In this document: positions 1 through 6,575 of the stretch, piece after piece
Numbering within the stretch: the first letter of the stretch is position 1
Layout of the letters: each line of letters starts with the position of its first letter
The notes under the pieces: model-generated
Told to the model about the DNA's origin: nothing
Seen by the model: only the letters and a program-made list of their open reading frames with translations
Database searches by the model: none
Assembly (NCBI GenBank): GCA_030613665.1
Contig: JAUWLN010000081.1
Location: 1 to 7,785 of the forward strand
Length of the DNA: 7,785 bases
Origin: Dehalococcoidia bacterium
GTDB lineage: Bacteria > Chloroflexota > Dehalococcoidia > Dehalococcoidales > RBG-16-60-22
Direction: 5' to 3'
Translations under genes and position numbers: made by a program

Positions 1-1
1 T

Positions 2-1303
2 CCAGATGTCATCGTCTTTCCGCACAGCACGGCAGAAGTCCGGGCGATAATGAAGCTGGCCCATCAGGAAAAGATACCGGTGGTGCCCCGTGGTGCCGGC
101 ACCAATCTGTCCGGTGGCACTATCCCGGTCAAAGGCGGCATCATTATAGAGACCAGCCGCATGGACCGTATCCTTGAGATAAATACTGCCAACCGCAGGG
201 CGGTGGTTGAGCCCGGGGTGATCAACCTTGATTTACAAAACGTCCTGGCGCCGCTCGGTTATTTTTATCCGCCCGACCCGGCCAGCCAGAAAAGCTCTAC
301 ACTGGGCGGCAACATCGGTGAGAATGCCGGCGGACCGATGTGCCTTCGCTACGGGGTGACTTCCAAATACGTATGCGGCATGGAGATTGTCCTCGCCGAC
401 GGCGAGGTGATTAACACCGGCGATTACGTCGAAGATTATCCCGGCTACGATTTGAGAGGCCTGTTCATCGGGTCGGAAGGAATGCTGGGCATGGCCACCA
501 GGCTAATTCTGCACATCATTCCCAAACCGGAAGCATCACGGACCATGCTGGCCATCTTCGACCGCCTCGAAGACGGCGGTCAGGCCGTATCCGATATCAT
601 CAGCGCCGGCATCGTTCCCGGTGCCATGGAACTTCTCGACCAGAAAATGTGCCAGGTAATCGAACAGAGTGTTAAAGCCGGCTACCCCACCGATGCCGCC
701 GGTATCCTTCTTATTGAAATCGCCGGGCTGGCGGACACGCTGGAAAAGCAGGTTCAGGAAATATCAGAGATATGCCGGAAAAATAAAGTGCGTGAACTGC
801 GCATCGCCCAGAGCAATGCGGAACGCGACGCGCTCTGGAAAGGCCGCCGCGGGGCCTTCGGGTCGGTGGCCAGAATCTGCCCTCCTTATATAGTATGCGA
901 CGGTACCGTCCCCCGAAATAAGCTGCCAGAAGCCCTTCGCAAAGTAAGCGAGATTGCTGAAAAAAATAAAGTGCTTATCGTAAATGTGGCCCATGCCGGT
1001 GACGGTAACCTTCACCCTCTGATTCTGTTTGACGTTAATAACCCGGAGGAACGCAAAGCCGCAAAAATAGCCAGCGAAAATGTCCTTGATGCCTGTATCG
1101 CCATGGGCGGCACCATATCCGGTGAGCACGGCATCGGCCTGGAGAAAATGGACGCCATGCGTTCCATGTTTGACCCGTCGGATATCGCTGCCATGCGCAA
1201 AGTGAAGCACGTTTTTGACCCCGATGACATTTCTAACCCGGGGAAGATGTTCCCACCGGAGACAGAAACGCCGCAGCCGGTAAAGGGAGTGGCAACACAC
1301 TGA
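2..1303 (+). CDS. glcD: FAD-linked 2-hydroxyacid oxidase, GlcD subunit (5' end cut by window edge)
   Basis: This is the catalytic flavin subunit of a glycolate oxidase or D-lactate dehydrogenase type complex, which oxidises a 2-hydroxyacid to the 2-oxoacid and passes electrons to the Fe-S partner. The frame is open to the window edge: codons from base 2 read PDVIVFPHSTAEVRAI and run into the Met at base 50, which is therefore internal. About 433 residues are visible, with perhaps 30 to 60 N-terminal residues missing judging by family length. Visible marks are the FAD (PCMH-type) loop PRGAGTNLSGG at 86-118, the GGNIGENAGG segment near 305-334, the HAGDGNLHP motif at 992-1018 and SGEHGIGL at 1118-1141. 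The C-terminal FDPDDISNPGKMFP is typical of the family's FAD-oxidase C domain. The stop TGA overlaps the next gene's ATG by one base, which suggests translational coupling. Family assignment is firm. Glycolate versus D-lactate or another substrate cannot be decided from the sequence. Confidence 0.9.
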   Translation, partial: PDVIVFPHSTAEVRAIMKLAHQEKIPVVPRGAGTNLSGGTIPVKGGIIIETSRMDRILEINTANRRAVVEPGVINLDLQNVLAPLGYFYPPDPASQKSSTLGGNIGENAGGPMCLRYGVTSKYVCGMEIVLADGEVINTGDYVEDYPGYDLRGLFIGSEGMLGMATRLILHIIPKPEASRTMLAIFDRLEDGGQAVSDIISAGIVPGAMELLDQKMCQVIEQSVKAGYPTDAAGILLIEIAGLADTLEKQVQEISEICRKNKVRELRIAQSNAERDALWKGRRGAFGSVARICPPYIVCDGTVPRNKLPEALRKVSEIAEKNKVLIVNVAHAGDGNLHPLILFDVNNPEERKAAKIASENVLDACIAMGGTISGEHGIGLEKMDAMRSMFDPSDIAAMRKVKHVFDPDDISNPGKMFPPETETPQPVKGVATH

Positions 1304-2667
1304 TGAATAAAGACTCTTCACAAGCCGGGCAGGCTTTCCATCAAAAACTCGGCGAGATAATCGGCACCAAGAATGTACTGACCGGTGAAAAAGCAACCGC
1401 ACCCTATACGGTTGATGGGCTCACGCCCCAGGCCGTCACCTACCCGGCTACAACCGAGCAGGTGGCCAATATTGTCAGAGCCGCTAATGAATCCCGGATA
1501 ACACTCGTTCCGTGGGGAGGCGGCTCCAGGCAGGAGAGCGGGCCATGCCTTAATGCAGCCGACACCGTGCTCTGTCTGAAAAATATGAACCAGGTTGTCG
1601 AGCTTGATGCCGGCAATTTCACCGTTCAGGTACAAGCGGGCATAGTCAACGATGAGCTGCAGAAACAGCTGGCAAAAGAGAAATTCTTCTTCCCCCTGGA
1701 CCCGTTCTATACGGAGCGTTCGACCATCGGTGGCGAAATAGCCGTCAACGCCAACGGGCCGCGAAGGACCATGTACGGGTTGGTTCGCGACCTCGTTCTC
1801 GGGGTTACGGCTGTCACCCCCACCGGCGACATCGTCCATACCGGCGGAAAGACGATGAAGAACGTGGCCGGCATAGACCTGTGCCGGATGTACATCGGCT
1901 CGTGGGGCACCCTGGGCGTCATCACCGAGGCCGTGCTGAGGCTCTTCCCACTGCCTGAAACGAGCACAGGCCTCTATATAACCTTCTCCGACCCGGAAGA
2001 GGCCTTTCGACTGGTCGGCCAGCTCCTGAACTCGCCGTTGACGCCCAGCGCCATTGAACTTGCTGACTCGGCAGCCGGGCAAAAGGTGGCGGAGGCCACC
2101 GGCTCAAAACTCAACGACGGCGAGGTGCTTCTAATTGTCAATGCCGAGGGACCGAAGGATGATGTGGGGCGGCACCGCAAAGATATCGCTTCACTCGCCG
2201 AGGCCAACAGGGCCAAAACCACCATAACACTGGAAGACGAAGAAGCCTCCCGCGCCTGGAAGGTGTACCGCGGCGTGCACGAGGCGATGCTTGGCGACAA
2301 CTCGTCAACTCTTCAGGGCAAGGCCTCGGTGCCCATCAGCAAACTGGGAGATATGTATAAAGAAACGAAGAAAATCAGCGCCAGCCACGGCGTGAAAACC
2401 GGCGTGACGGCGCAATGCGGCAGCGGAATACTGTACACCTACCTGACCGGTACCCCCGAGAAACTGGTAAACATCACCGGTGTACTGAAAAAGGCAGCGG
2501 CCGACCTGAGCGGGTTCTTCCTCATTGAATCGGCGCCGCTTTCGTTCCGAAAAGAGGTGGTCATCTTGCCGCCACGCAGTGATTACCGATTAATGAGACG
2601 ACTGAAGACCGAGTTCGACCCGAAAAACATTCTGAACCCGGGTCGATTGGTAGGAGGTCTGCGCTGA
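1303..2667 (+). CDS. glcE: FAD-binding oxidase subunit, GlcE-like, full-length two-domain form
   Basis: This is a second flavin-binding protein of the 454-residue FAD-linked oxidase family, probably the GlcE partner of the upstream GlcD. The N-terminal FAD domain shows the loop VPWGGGSRQESG (residues 69-80), STIGGEIAVNANGPRR (140-155) and MKNVAGIDLCRMYIGSWGTLG (185-205). The last segment closely resembles the KNVAG...GTLGVI stretch of Escherichia coli GlcE. The C-terminal FAD-oxidase domain ends with FDPKNILNPGR (438-448). At 454 residues it is longer than E. coli GlcE, which is about 350. Where GlcD has HAGDGNLHP, this protein has AQCGSGILYTY (370-380), so the conserved His, Asp and Asn are gone. 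That suggests a non-catalytic or differently acting flavin subunit. The ATG shares its A with the preceding TGA; GGGAG at 1285-1289 is a rather distant ribosome site. Its stop is 2 bases before the next start. The gene symbol follows position and motif and is less certain than the family. Confidence 0.82.
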   Translation: MNKDSSQAGQAFHQKLGEIIGTKNVLTGEKATAPYTVDGLTPQAVTYPATTEQVANIVRAANESRITLVPWGGGSRQESGPCLNAADTVLCLKNMNQVVELDAGNFTVQVQAGIVNDELQKQLAKEKFFFPLDPFYTERSTIGGEIAVNANGPRRTMYGLVRDLVLGVTAVTPTGDIVHTGGKTMKNVAGIDLCRMYIGSWGTLGVITEAVLRLFPLPETSTGLYITFSDPEEAFRLVGQLLNSPLTPSAIELADSAAGQKVAEATGSKLNDGEVLLIVNAEGPKDDVGRHRKDIASLAEANRAKTTITLEDEEASRAWKVYRGVHEAMLGDNSSTLQGKASVPISKLGDMYKETKKISASHGVKTGVTAQCGSGILYTYLTGTPEKLVNITGVLKKAAADLSGFFLIESAPLSFRKEVVILPPRSDYRLMRRLKTEFDPKNILNPGRLVGGLR

Positions 2668-2669
2668 CT

Positions 2670-3944
2670 ATGCCAACGGTGGCTGAGGAATTAGCGAAAA
2701 CATTACAGCTGTGCAACAAATGCGGGCTCTGCCTTGCGGGCTGCCCTATCTATAAAGTTACCGGCATAGAATGGACCAGCGCCAGGGGGCGTGTGGCACT
2801 GCTCCGCAGTGCTTTTCTTGATAAGAGACTGGAACTTGAGGACCTGAATGACCCGATATTTAACTGCCTGACCTGCAACGGCTGCACGGAGCATTGTCCG
2901 CCCGGAGTGCCGACAGGAGACATTATCTTCCGGGCCAGGCAGGAGCTGCTCAAGAAAAAGGGAGACCCCTGGGTACAGCGCCTGCTATTCCATAAATTAC
3001 TGCCTAACCCGGAAATGATTTATAAAGCCTCCAGGCTCCTCAGGCTGGCCGATGTCACCGGCCTTCGTACTCTGGCGAGGAAGACCGGCCTTACCAGACT
3101 GGCCGGTGATGTCGGAAAGGCAGAAGCCATGATACCCAGGGTGCCTTCCAGCGAAGGCCTGAAAGCCATAAAGCGCATGGTCAAAAAGCTTGACAAGCCC
3201 AAATATCACGCAGCCTATTTCGTTGGTTGCTACGCACCCAATTTCGCGCCGGAAAGAGCGGCAGCAACGATTCGCGTGCTCAATAAAAATCAGGTGGAAG
3301 TCAGCGTGCCCGACTTCGTCTGCTGCGGCCTGCCCGCCGCCGGCTACGGCGAAATGGAGTCGGCACGGGACCTGGCCAGAAAAAACATCGAGCTGGCCGG
3401 CAAGCTAAAAGTGGACGCGATCGTTACCCCCTGCGCCAGCTGCAGCTCATTTCTGAAAGACTATGCCAAACTGCTGGCTGACGACCCCGAATGGGCCGAG
3501 AGGGCAAAGGAGTTTGCCGGCAAAGTCAGGGACATCAGCGAGTTCCTGGTTGACATCGGCCTGAACACCGAAATGGGCGAGCTTCAGAAGAAAGTAACCT
3601 TCCATGACCCCTGCCACCTCGCCCACTATCAGAAGATAAAGGACCAGCCACGCACCATATTAAAGAGTATCCCGGGCGTTGAGTTTGTTGAGATGGATGA
3701 AGCTGACATATGCTGCGGCGCTGCGGGCAGCTACGCCTTCAAGAACTACGATTTATCCCGGAAGGTGCTGGCACGAAAGATGGCTAACGTCGCCAAGACC
3801 GGCGCCGATACCCTGGTATCGAGCTGCCCTGCCTGTATCATGCAGCTTTCCTGCGGCGTGGGTCAACAGAAGCTGCCGATATCTGTCCTCGAAATCGTGG
3901 AACTGCTCGATGAAGCGTATCGGAACGCCAAAGGCGACGGGTAA
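2670..3944 (+). CDS. glcF: Iron-sulfur subunit of glycolate/2-hydroxyacid oxidase (GlcF-type, two 4Fe-4S motifs plus two CCG domains)
   Basis: This is the electron-transfer subunit, which carries electrons from the flavin subunits towards the quinone pool or another acceptor. The N-terminus holds two ferredoxin-type [4Fe-4S] motifs: C15, C18, C21, C25 and C66, C69, C72, C76, the last Cys of each followed by Pro. Two cysteine-rich CCG domains follow. The first has C187, C218-C219-G and C255/C258; the second has C315, C348-C349-G and C386/C389. All expected cysteines are present, so the protein looks functional. At 424 residues it is close to E. coli GlcF (407). The same architecture occurs in GlpC and in LutA/HdrD relatives, but the GlcD and GlcE-like neighbours favour GlcF. 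No transmembrane segment is evident, so it is likely cytoplasmic or peripheral to the membrane. The ATG is preceded by a strong TAGGAGGT at 2651-2658, 11 bases upstream and inside the end of the previous gene. Confidence 0.9.
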   Translation: MPTVAEELAKTLQLCNKCGLCLAGCPIYKVTGIEWTSARGRVALLRSAFLDKRLELEDLNDPIFNCLTCNGCTEHCPPGVPTGDIIFRARQELLKKKGDPWVQRLLFHKLLPNPEMIYKASRLLRLADVTGLRTLARKTGLTRLAGDVGKAEAMIPRVPSSEGLKAIKRMVKKLDKPKYHAAYFVGCYAPNFAPERAAATIRVLNKNQVEVSVPDFVCCGLPAAGYGEMESARDLARKNIELAGKLKVDAIVTPCASCSSFLKDYAKLLADDPEWAERAKEFAGKVRDISEFLVDIGLNTEMGELQKKVTFHDPCHLAHYQKIKDQPRTILKSIPGVEFVEMDEADICCGAAGSYAFKNYDLSRKVLARKMANVAKTGADTLVSSCPACIMQLSCGVGQQKLPISVLEIVELLDEAYRNAKGDG

Positions 3945-3977
3945 ACGCAGTCAGCATTTTCCTGACAGAGTAACGCC

Positions 3978-5117
3978 ATGAAGATAGTCATTGCCCCGCA
4001 AGGATTCAAAGGAAACCTGACCGCTCTGGAAGTAGCGCGGGCTATCGAGGAAGGGGTAAGGCGCATCGTGCCCGATGCCGAAACGGTGCTCAAGCCGATG
4101 GCCGATGGTGGTGAAGGCACAGTGCAGGCGCTGGTAGATGCCACCGGCGGCGAACTGATGACCACAGAAGTTACCGGGCCGCTGGAAGAACGGGTGAACG
4201 CCCACTGGGGCATTCTGAGCGACAAGACCACCGCCGTGATTGAGATGGCTTCCGCTTCCGGTCTACCGCTCGTGCCACCGGAGAAACGCAATCCGTTTAT
4301 TACCACCACCTGCGGTACCGGCGAGTTGATTCGCGCTGCGCTCGACCGCGGGTGCCGGAAGCTGATTATCGGCATCGGCGGCAGTGCCACCAACGACGGT
4401 GGTGCCGGCATGGCACAGGCGCTCGGTGCCAGATTCCTCGATACTGACAATAAAGAGCTTCCCTTTGGCGGTGCGGCGCTGGCCAAACTTGAGCGAATTG
4501 ACATCTCCGGCATGGACCCGCGACTGGCCGACTTTGAAGTGACGCTCGCTTCCGATGTCAACAATCCTCTGTGCGGGCCCCGAGGCGCTTCCGCCATCTA
4601 CGGGCCACAGAAAGGCGCCACTCCCGAAATGGTGAAGCAGCTTGATGCCGCGCTCTCTCATTACGCTGACGTGATTAAAAGAGACCTTGATATCGACCTC
4701 AGGGATGTACCCGGGGCCGGGGCAGCCGGTGGGCTGGGGTTGGGGCTGATGGTCTTTTTAAAAGCCAGGGCAGTGCCCGGAATCGATGTCGTCATCAAAG
4801 CAACCAATCTGGTTGCCGACCTGAAAGGCGCTGAAATCGTCTTTACCGCTGAGGGCCGTATTGACTGCCAGTCGGCAATGGGCAAGGTCCCGACCGGTGT
4901 GGCTCTGGCTGCCAAGAAATTCGGGGCGACGGTTATTGCGCTGGCGGGCGAGGTGGCTGATGACTGCCGGGTGGTCTTCGACCAGGGAATTGATGCCGTG
5001 CTCAGCATCGCTCCGGGACCGATAACGCTTGACCAGTCCATGGCCGAGGCGGAGAAGCTGCTGGCCAACGCCGCCGAATGTGCCATGCGCTTCATCGCCA
5101 GCCGGGCCAAACAATAG
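3978..5117 (+). CDS. garK: Glycerate 2-kinase (GarK/GlxK family)
   Basis: This enzyme phosphorylates D-glycerate with ATP. In the bacterial GarK/GlxK family the product is 2-phosphoglycerate, which enters lower glycolysis. The 379-residue length matches the family (about 380) and alignment by eye to E. coli enzymes holds from end to end. Landmarks are ADGGEG (42-47), GIGGSATNDGGAG (132-144), ASDVNNPLCG (191-200), GPQKGA (209-214), PGAGAAGG (245-252) and AEGRID (291-296). The usual N-terminal APDSFKGSL-like motif reads APQGFKGNL (6-14), so Asp is replaced by Gln and Ser by Gly. The gene starts 33 bases after the glcF stop. That gap holds a weak 5-bp inverted repeat (GTCAG/CTGAC, 3950-3966) and only a poor ribosome site, so read-through from the upstream operon is likely. 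Context links it to glycolate/glyoxylate or glycerate use. The family call is firm; the symbol could equally be glxK. Confidence 0.9.
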   Translation: MKIVIAPQGFKGNLTALEVARAIEEGVRRIVPDAETVLKPMADGGEGTVQALVDATGGELMTTEVTGPLEERVNAHWGILSDKTTAVIEMASASGLPLVPPEKRNPFITTTCGTGELIRAALDRGCRKLIIGIGGSATNDGGAGMAQALGARFLDTDNKELPFGGAALAKLERIDISGMDPRLADFEVTLASDVNNPLCGPRGASAIYGPQKGATPEMVKQLDAALSHYADVIKRDLDIDLRDVPGAGAAGGLGLGLMVFLKARAVPGIDVVIKATNLVADLKGAEIVFTAEGRIDCQSAMGKVPTGVALAAKKFGATVIALAGEVADDCRVVFDQGIDAVLSIAPGPITLDQSMAEAEKLLANAAECAMRFIASRAKQ

Positions 5118-5157
5118 ACCGGCGCGAAGAAATAATAATAGTACGGAGGGCAATACC

Positions 5158-5183
5158 ATCCCCTGATTTTTGGGGATTTATTT
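5158..5183 (+). terminator. Possible weak intrinsic terminator after the glycerate kinase gene
   Basis: A 6-bp inverted repeat, ATCCCC (5158-5163) and GGGGAT (5172-5177), encloses an 8-base T-rich loop and runs straight into the T-rich stretch TTTATTTG. It lies about 40 bases past the kinase stop and before the HNH gene, where a transcript end would be expected. The stem is short and the T-tract is interrupted, so it may terminate only partially. Confidence 0.4.
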
Positions 5184-5199
5184 GTGAAGCGTTACCGGT

Positions 5200-5229
5200 T
5201 TGCTTGCGTCCCGCTTTTTCCAGTAAAAT
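5200..5229 (+). promoter_or_regulatory. Candidate sigma70-type promoter for the HNH gene
   Basis: TAAAAT at 5224-5229 matches five of six bases of the -10 consensus. TTGCTT at 5200-5205, 18 bases upstream, matches only the TTG of the -35 consensus. It lies about 32 bases before the HNH start codon and after the possible terminator, which suits an independent promoter. A match this loose can arise by chance. Confidence 0.3.
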
Positions 5230-5261
5230 GAGGTGACTTTGGAGAGGAAGAAGTCCAGAAG

Positions 5262-5768
5262 ATGGTAAATCTGCCCGTTCTGGTGCTGAACCAGAGCTAC
5301 GAACCGCTCACCATATGCCGGGCCAAGCGTGCCGTCGTCCTGGTTTATCAGGGCAAGGCGGAGATGCTGGAGAACGGCCTTGGCTTTATCCATACCGTCA
5401 GCGATAGCTTCGAGCTTCCTTCGGTTATACGCCTCGCCTACATGGTAAGACGCCCTTACCGGCAGAAAAAACTGACCCGCTATGAGATATTCAACCGTGA
5501 CAAATATACCTGCCAGTACTGCGGTAAGGAAACCAAGAACCTGACCCTGGACCATGTCATTCCACGCTACCGGGACGGACAGCATACCTGGGAAAACGTG
5601 GTCAGTGCCTGTGTACCCTGCAATCGGCGCAAGGCAGGAAGAAACCCGAAGGACGCCGGCATGAAGCTGCTCCGCAAACCGGATTACCCCCGCGACAATC
5701 TCCGCTTCAGCATCCCCAACCACTACCGCCACTCCAGATACGAATGGCAGAAATACCTGCCGCAGTGA
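5262..5768 (+). CDS. HNH endonuclease family protein (stand-alone, 168 residues)
   Basis: This is a small protein with a C-terminal HNH nuclease fold, predicted to bind zinc and cut DNA with a divalent metal. The N-terminus VLVLNQSYEPLTICRAKRAV (6-25) is a signature of a widespread bacterial HNH family of unknown cellular role. The nuclease part shows a CxxC pair (C84, C87), LDHVIPRYRDG (96-106) with D97-H98, WENVV with N112, and CVPCN (117-121) with the second CxxC pair and N121. All key residues are present. ATG 5262 is the only sensible start: an in-frame TGA at 5229-5231 closes the frame upstream, and the purine-rich GGAGAGGAA at 5241-5249 can serve as ribosome site, though 12 bases away. 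It appears separate from the metabolic operon, with a possible terminator and promoter between. Its stop is 9 bases from the convergent ricT stop. Nothing nearby suggests an intron, intein, phage or restriction system. Its role is unknown. Confidence 0.85.
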   Translation: MVNLPVLVLNQSYEPLTICRAKRAVVLVYQGKAEMLENGLGFIHTVSDSFELPSVIRLAYMVRRPYRQKKLTRYEIFNRDKYTCQYCGKETKNLTLDHVIPRYRDGQHTWENVVSACVPCNRRKAGRNPKDAGMKLLRKPDYPRDNLRFSIPNHYRHSRYEWQKYLPQ

Positions 5769-5777
5769 GGATGCCGG

Positions 5778-6575
5778 TTAGTATGAGACTTCGCTAAGCG
5801 GCAACTCCACGGTCGCCTCGCTCTCCAGCCGCACGAGCACCGTTTCCTTCAGCGGGTTACTGCCCACAACCGTCGCATCGCCCATAGCCGTTGATATCTG
5901 CTGGCCCGCCCTGGGCATTTTCCCTTTCATAGTACGGTACTGCTCATTCTCATAGCCCAGGCAGCACATCAGGCGACCACAGACACCGGAAATTTTCATC
6001 GGGTTCAAGGGAAGACCCTGGTCTTTCGCCATCCTGATTGAAACTGGGGCGAACTCGCTGATAAAGCTCATGCAGCACAGCGGGCGACCGCACCGGCCGA
6101 AGCCACCTATGAGCTTGGCCTCGTCCCGGGTACCCACCTGCCGCAGTTCCACCTTTGTCTTGAACTGCCTGGTCAACCGGCGCACCAGCTCACGGAAATC
6201 CACCCTCTGCTCGGCGCTGAACAGGAAGCTGAGGCGGCTGCCATCAATGTTATAATCCGCCGAAAGGAGTTTCATCGGCAGATGGAGTTCCTCTACCATC
6301 TCCCCACACTGGATTAACGCTTCCTCAGCCTTGACCTCAAGTTCCTGAATACGCAAAATATCTTCCGGCTCAGCCTTTCGCAAGACCGGCTTGAAGGGCT
6401 CGTTAATCTCATCCGCCGGCGCCTGTCGCGGAGCAATGGACACCTTACCCATCTCCTGCCCACGGCTCGTCTCCACGATAACGTGGTCATTGACCTCTAG
6501 GTCGAGGCCAGCGGGGTCAAAGTGATAGACTTTTCCCGCCGTCTTGAATCTAACACCAACAATCTGATCAGCCAT
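5778..6575 (-). CDS. ricT: PSP1 domain protein RicT (YaaT family)
   Basis: This is a homolog of Bacillus subtilis YaaT/RicT. There it forms a complex with RicA and RicF that carries iron-sulfur clusters and promotes RNase Y-dependent RNA processing, with effects on sporulation, competence and biofilm. The 265 residues carry a central PSP1 domain (roughly 60-147) and the diagnostic cysteine cluster: GRCGRPLCC (160-168; C162, C167, C168) followed by CGRLMCC (199-205; C199, C204, C205). Length is close to the Bacillus protein (about 275). The start overlaps the 3' end of holB by 8 bases, so translation is probably coupled. A weak GGTGA lies just before the ATG. The order holB then ricT matches Bacillus. 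RicA and RicF partners are not in this window, so whether an equivalent complex exists here is unknown. The family call is firm; the RNA-processing role is carried over by homology. Confidence 0.9.
   Translation of the reverse strand: MADQIVGVRFKTAGKVYHFDPAGLDLEVNDHVIVETSRGQEMGKVSIAPRQAPADEINEPFKPVLRKAEPEDILRIQELEVKAEEALIQCGEMVEELHLPMKLLSADYNIDGSRLSFLFSAEQRVDFRELVRRLTRQFKTKVELRQVGTRDEAKLIGGFGRCGRPLCCMSFISEFAPVSIRMAKDQGLPLNPMKISGVCGRLMCCLGYENEQYRTMKGKMPRAGQQISTAMGDATVVGSNPLKETVLVRLESEATVELPLSEVSY

Noticed and set aside
50..52. ATG at 50 as the start of glcD
   Set aside because: The same frame is open back to base 2 and its residues match the region that precedes the FAD loop in this family. 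The true start lies outside the window.
764..1402. 212-codon minus-strand open frame across glcD and the GlcE-like gene
   Set aside because: It is antisense to conserved motifs of glcD, shows no domain or ribosome site, and is best explained as a shadow frame.
1318..2082. 254-codon minus-strand open frame inside the GlcE-like gene
   Set aside because: It lies entirely antisense to a well-supported gene, has no recognisable motif, and is of a kind common in GC-rich coding DNA.
3945..3977. GTCAG/CTGAC inverted repeat between glcF and the kinase as a terminator or operator
   Set aside because: The stem is only 5 bp with no T-tract after it, which is too weak to call as a feature.
3863..4597. 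244-codon minus-strand open frame across glcF and the glycerate kinase
   Set aside because: Its translation is rich in Ser, Ala and Pro with no domain, and it opposes two genes with clear family motifs. It is a shadow frame.
5184..5231. GTG-initiated 15-codon leader peptide ending in TGA just before the HNH ribosome site
   Set aside because: GGGGA lies at a good distance upstream, but it is part of the hairpin stem. The peptide has no run of regulatory codons and no alternative hairpins are visible, so chance is the simpler reading.
5178..5732. 184-codon minus-strand open frame covering the HNH gene
   Set aside because: The plus-strand frame carries complete HNH and zinc residues, whereas the minus frame has no family resemblance.
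5262..5768. HNH gene as a homing endonuclease or part of a mobile element
   Set aside because: It is not inside an interrupted gene, no flanking repeats are visible, and the N-terminal signature belongs to a stand-alone chromosomal HNH family.
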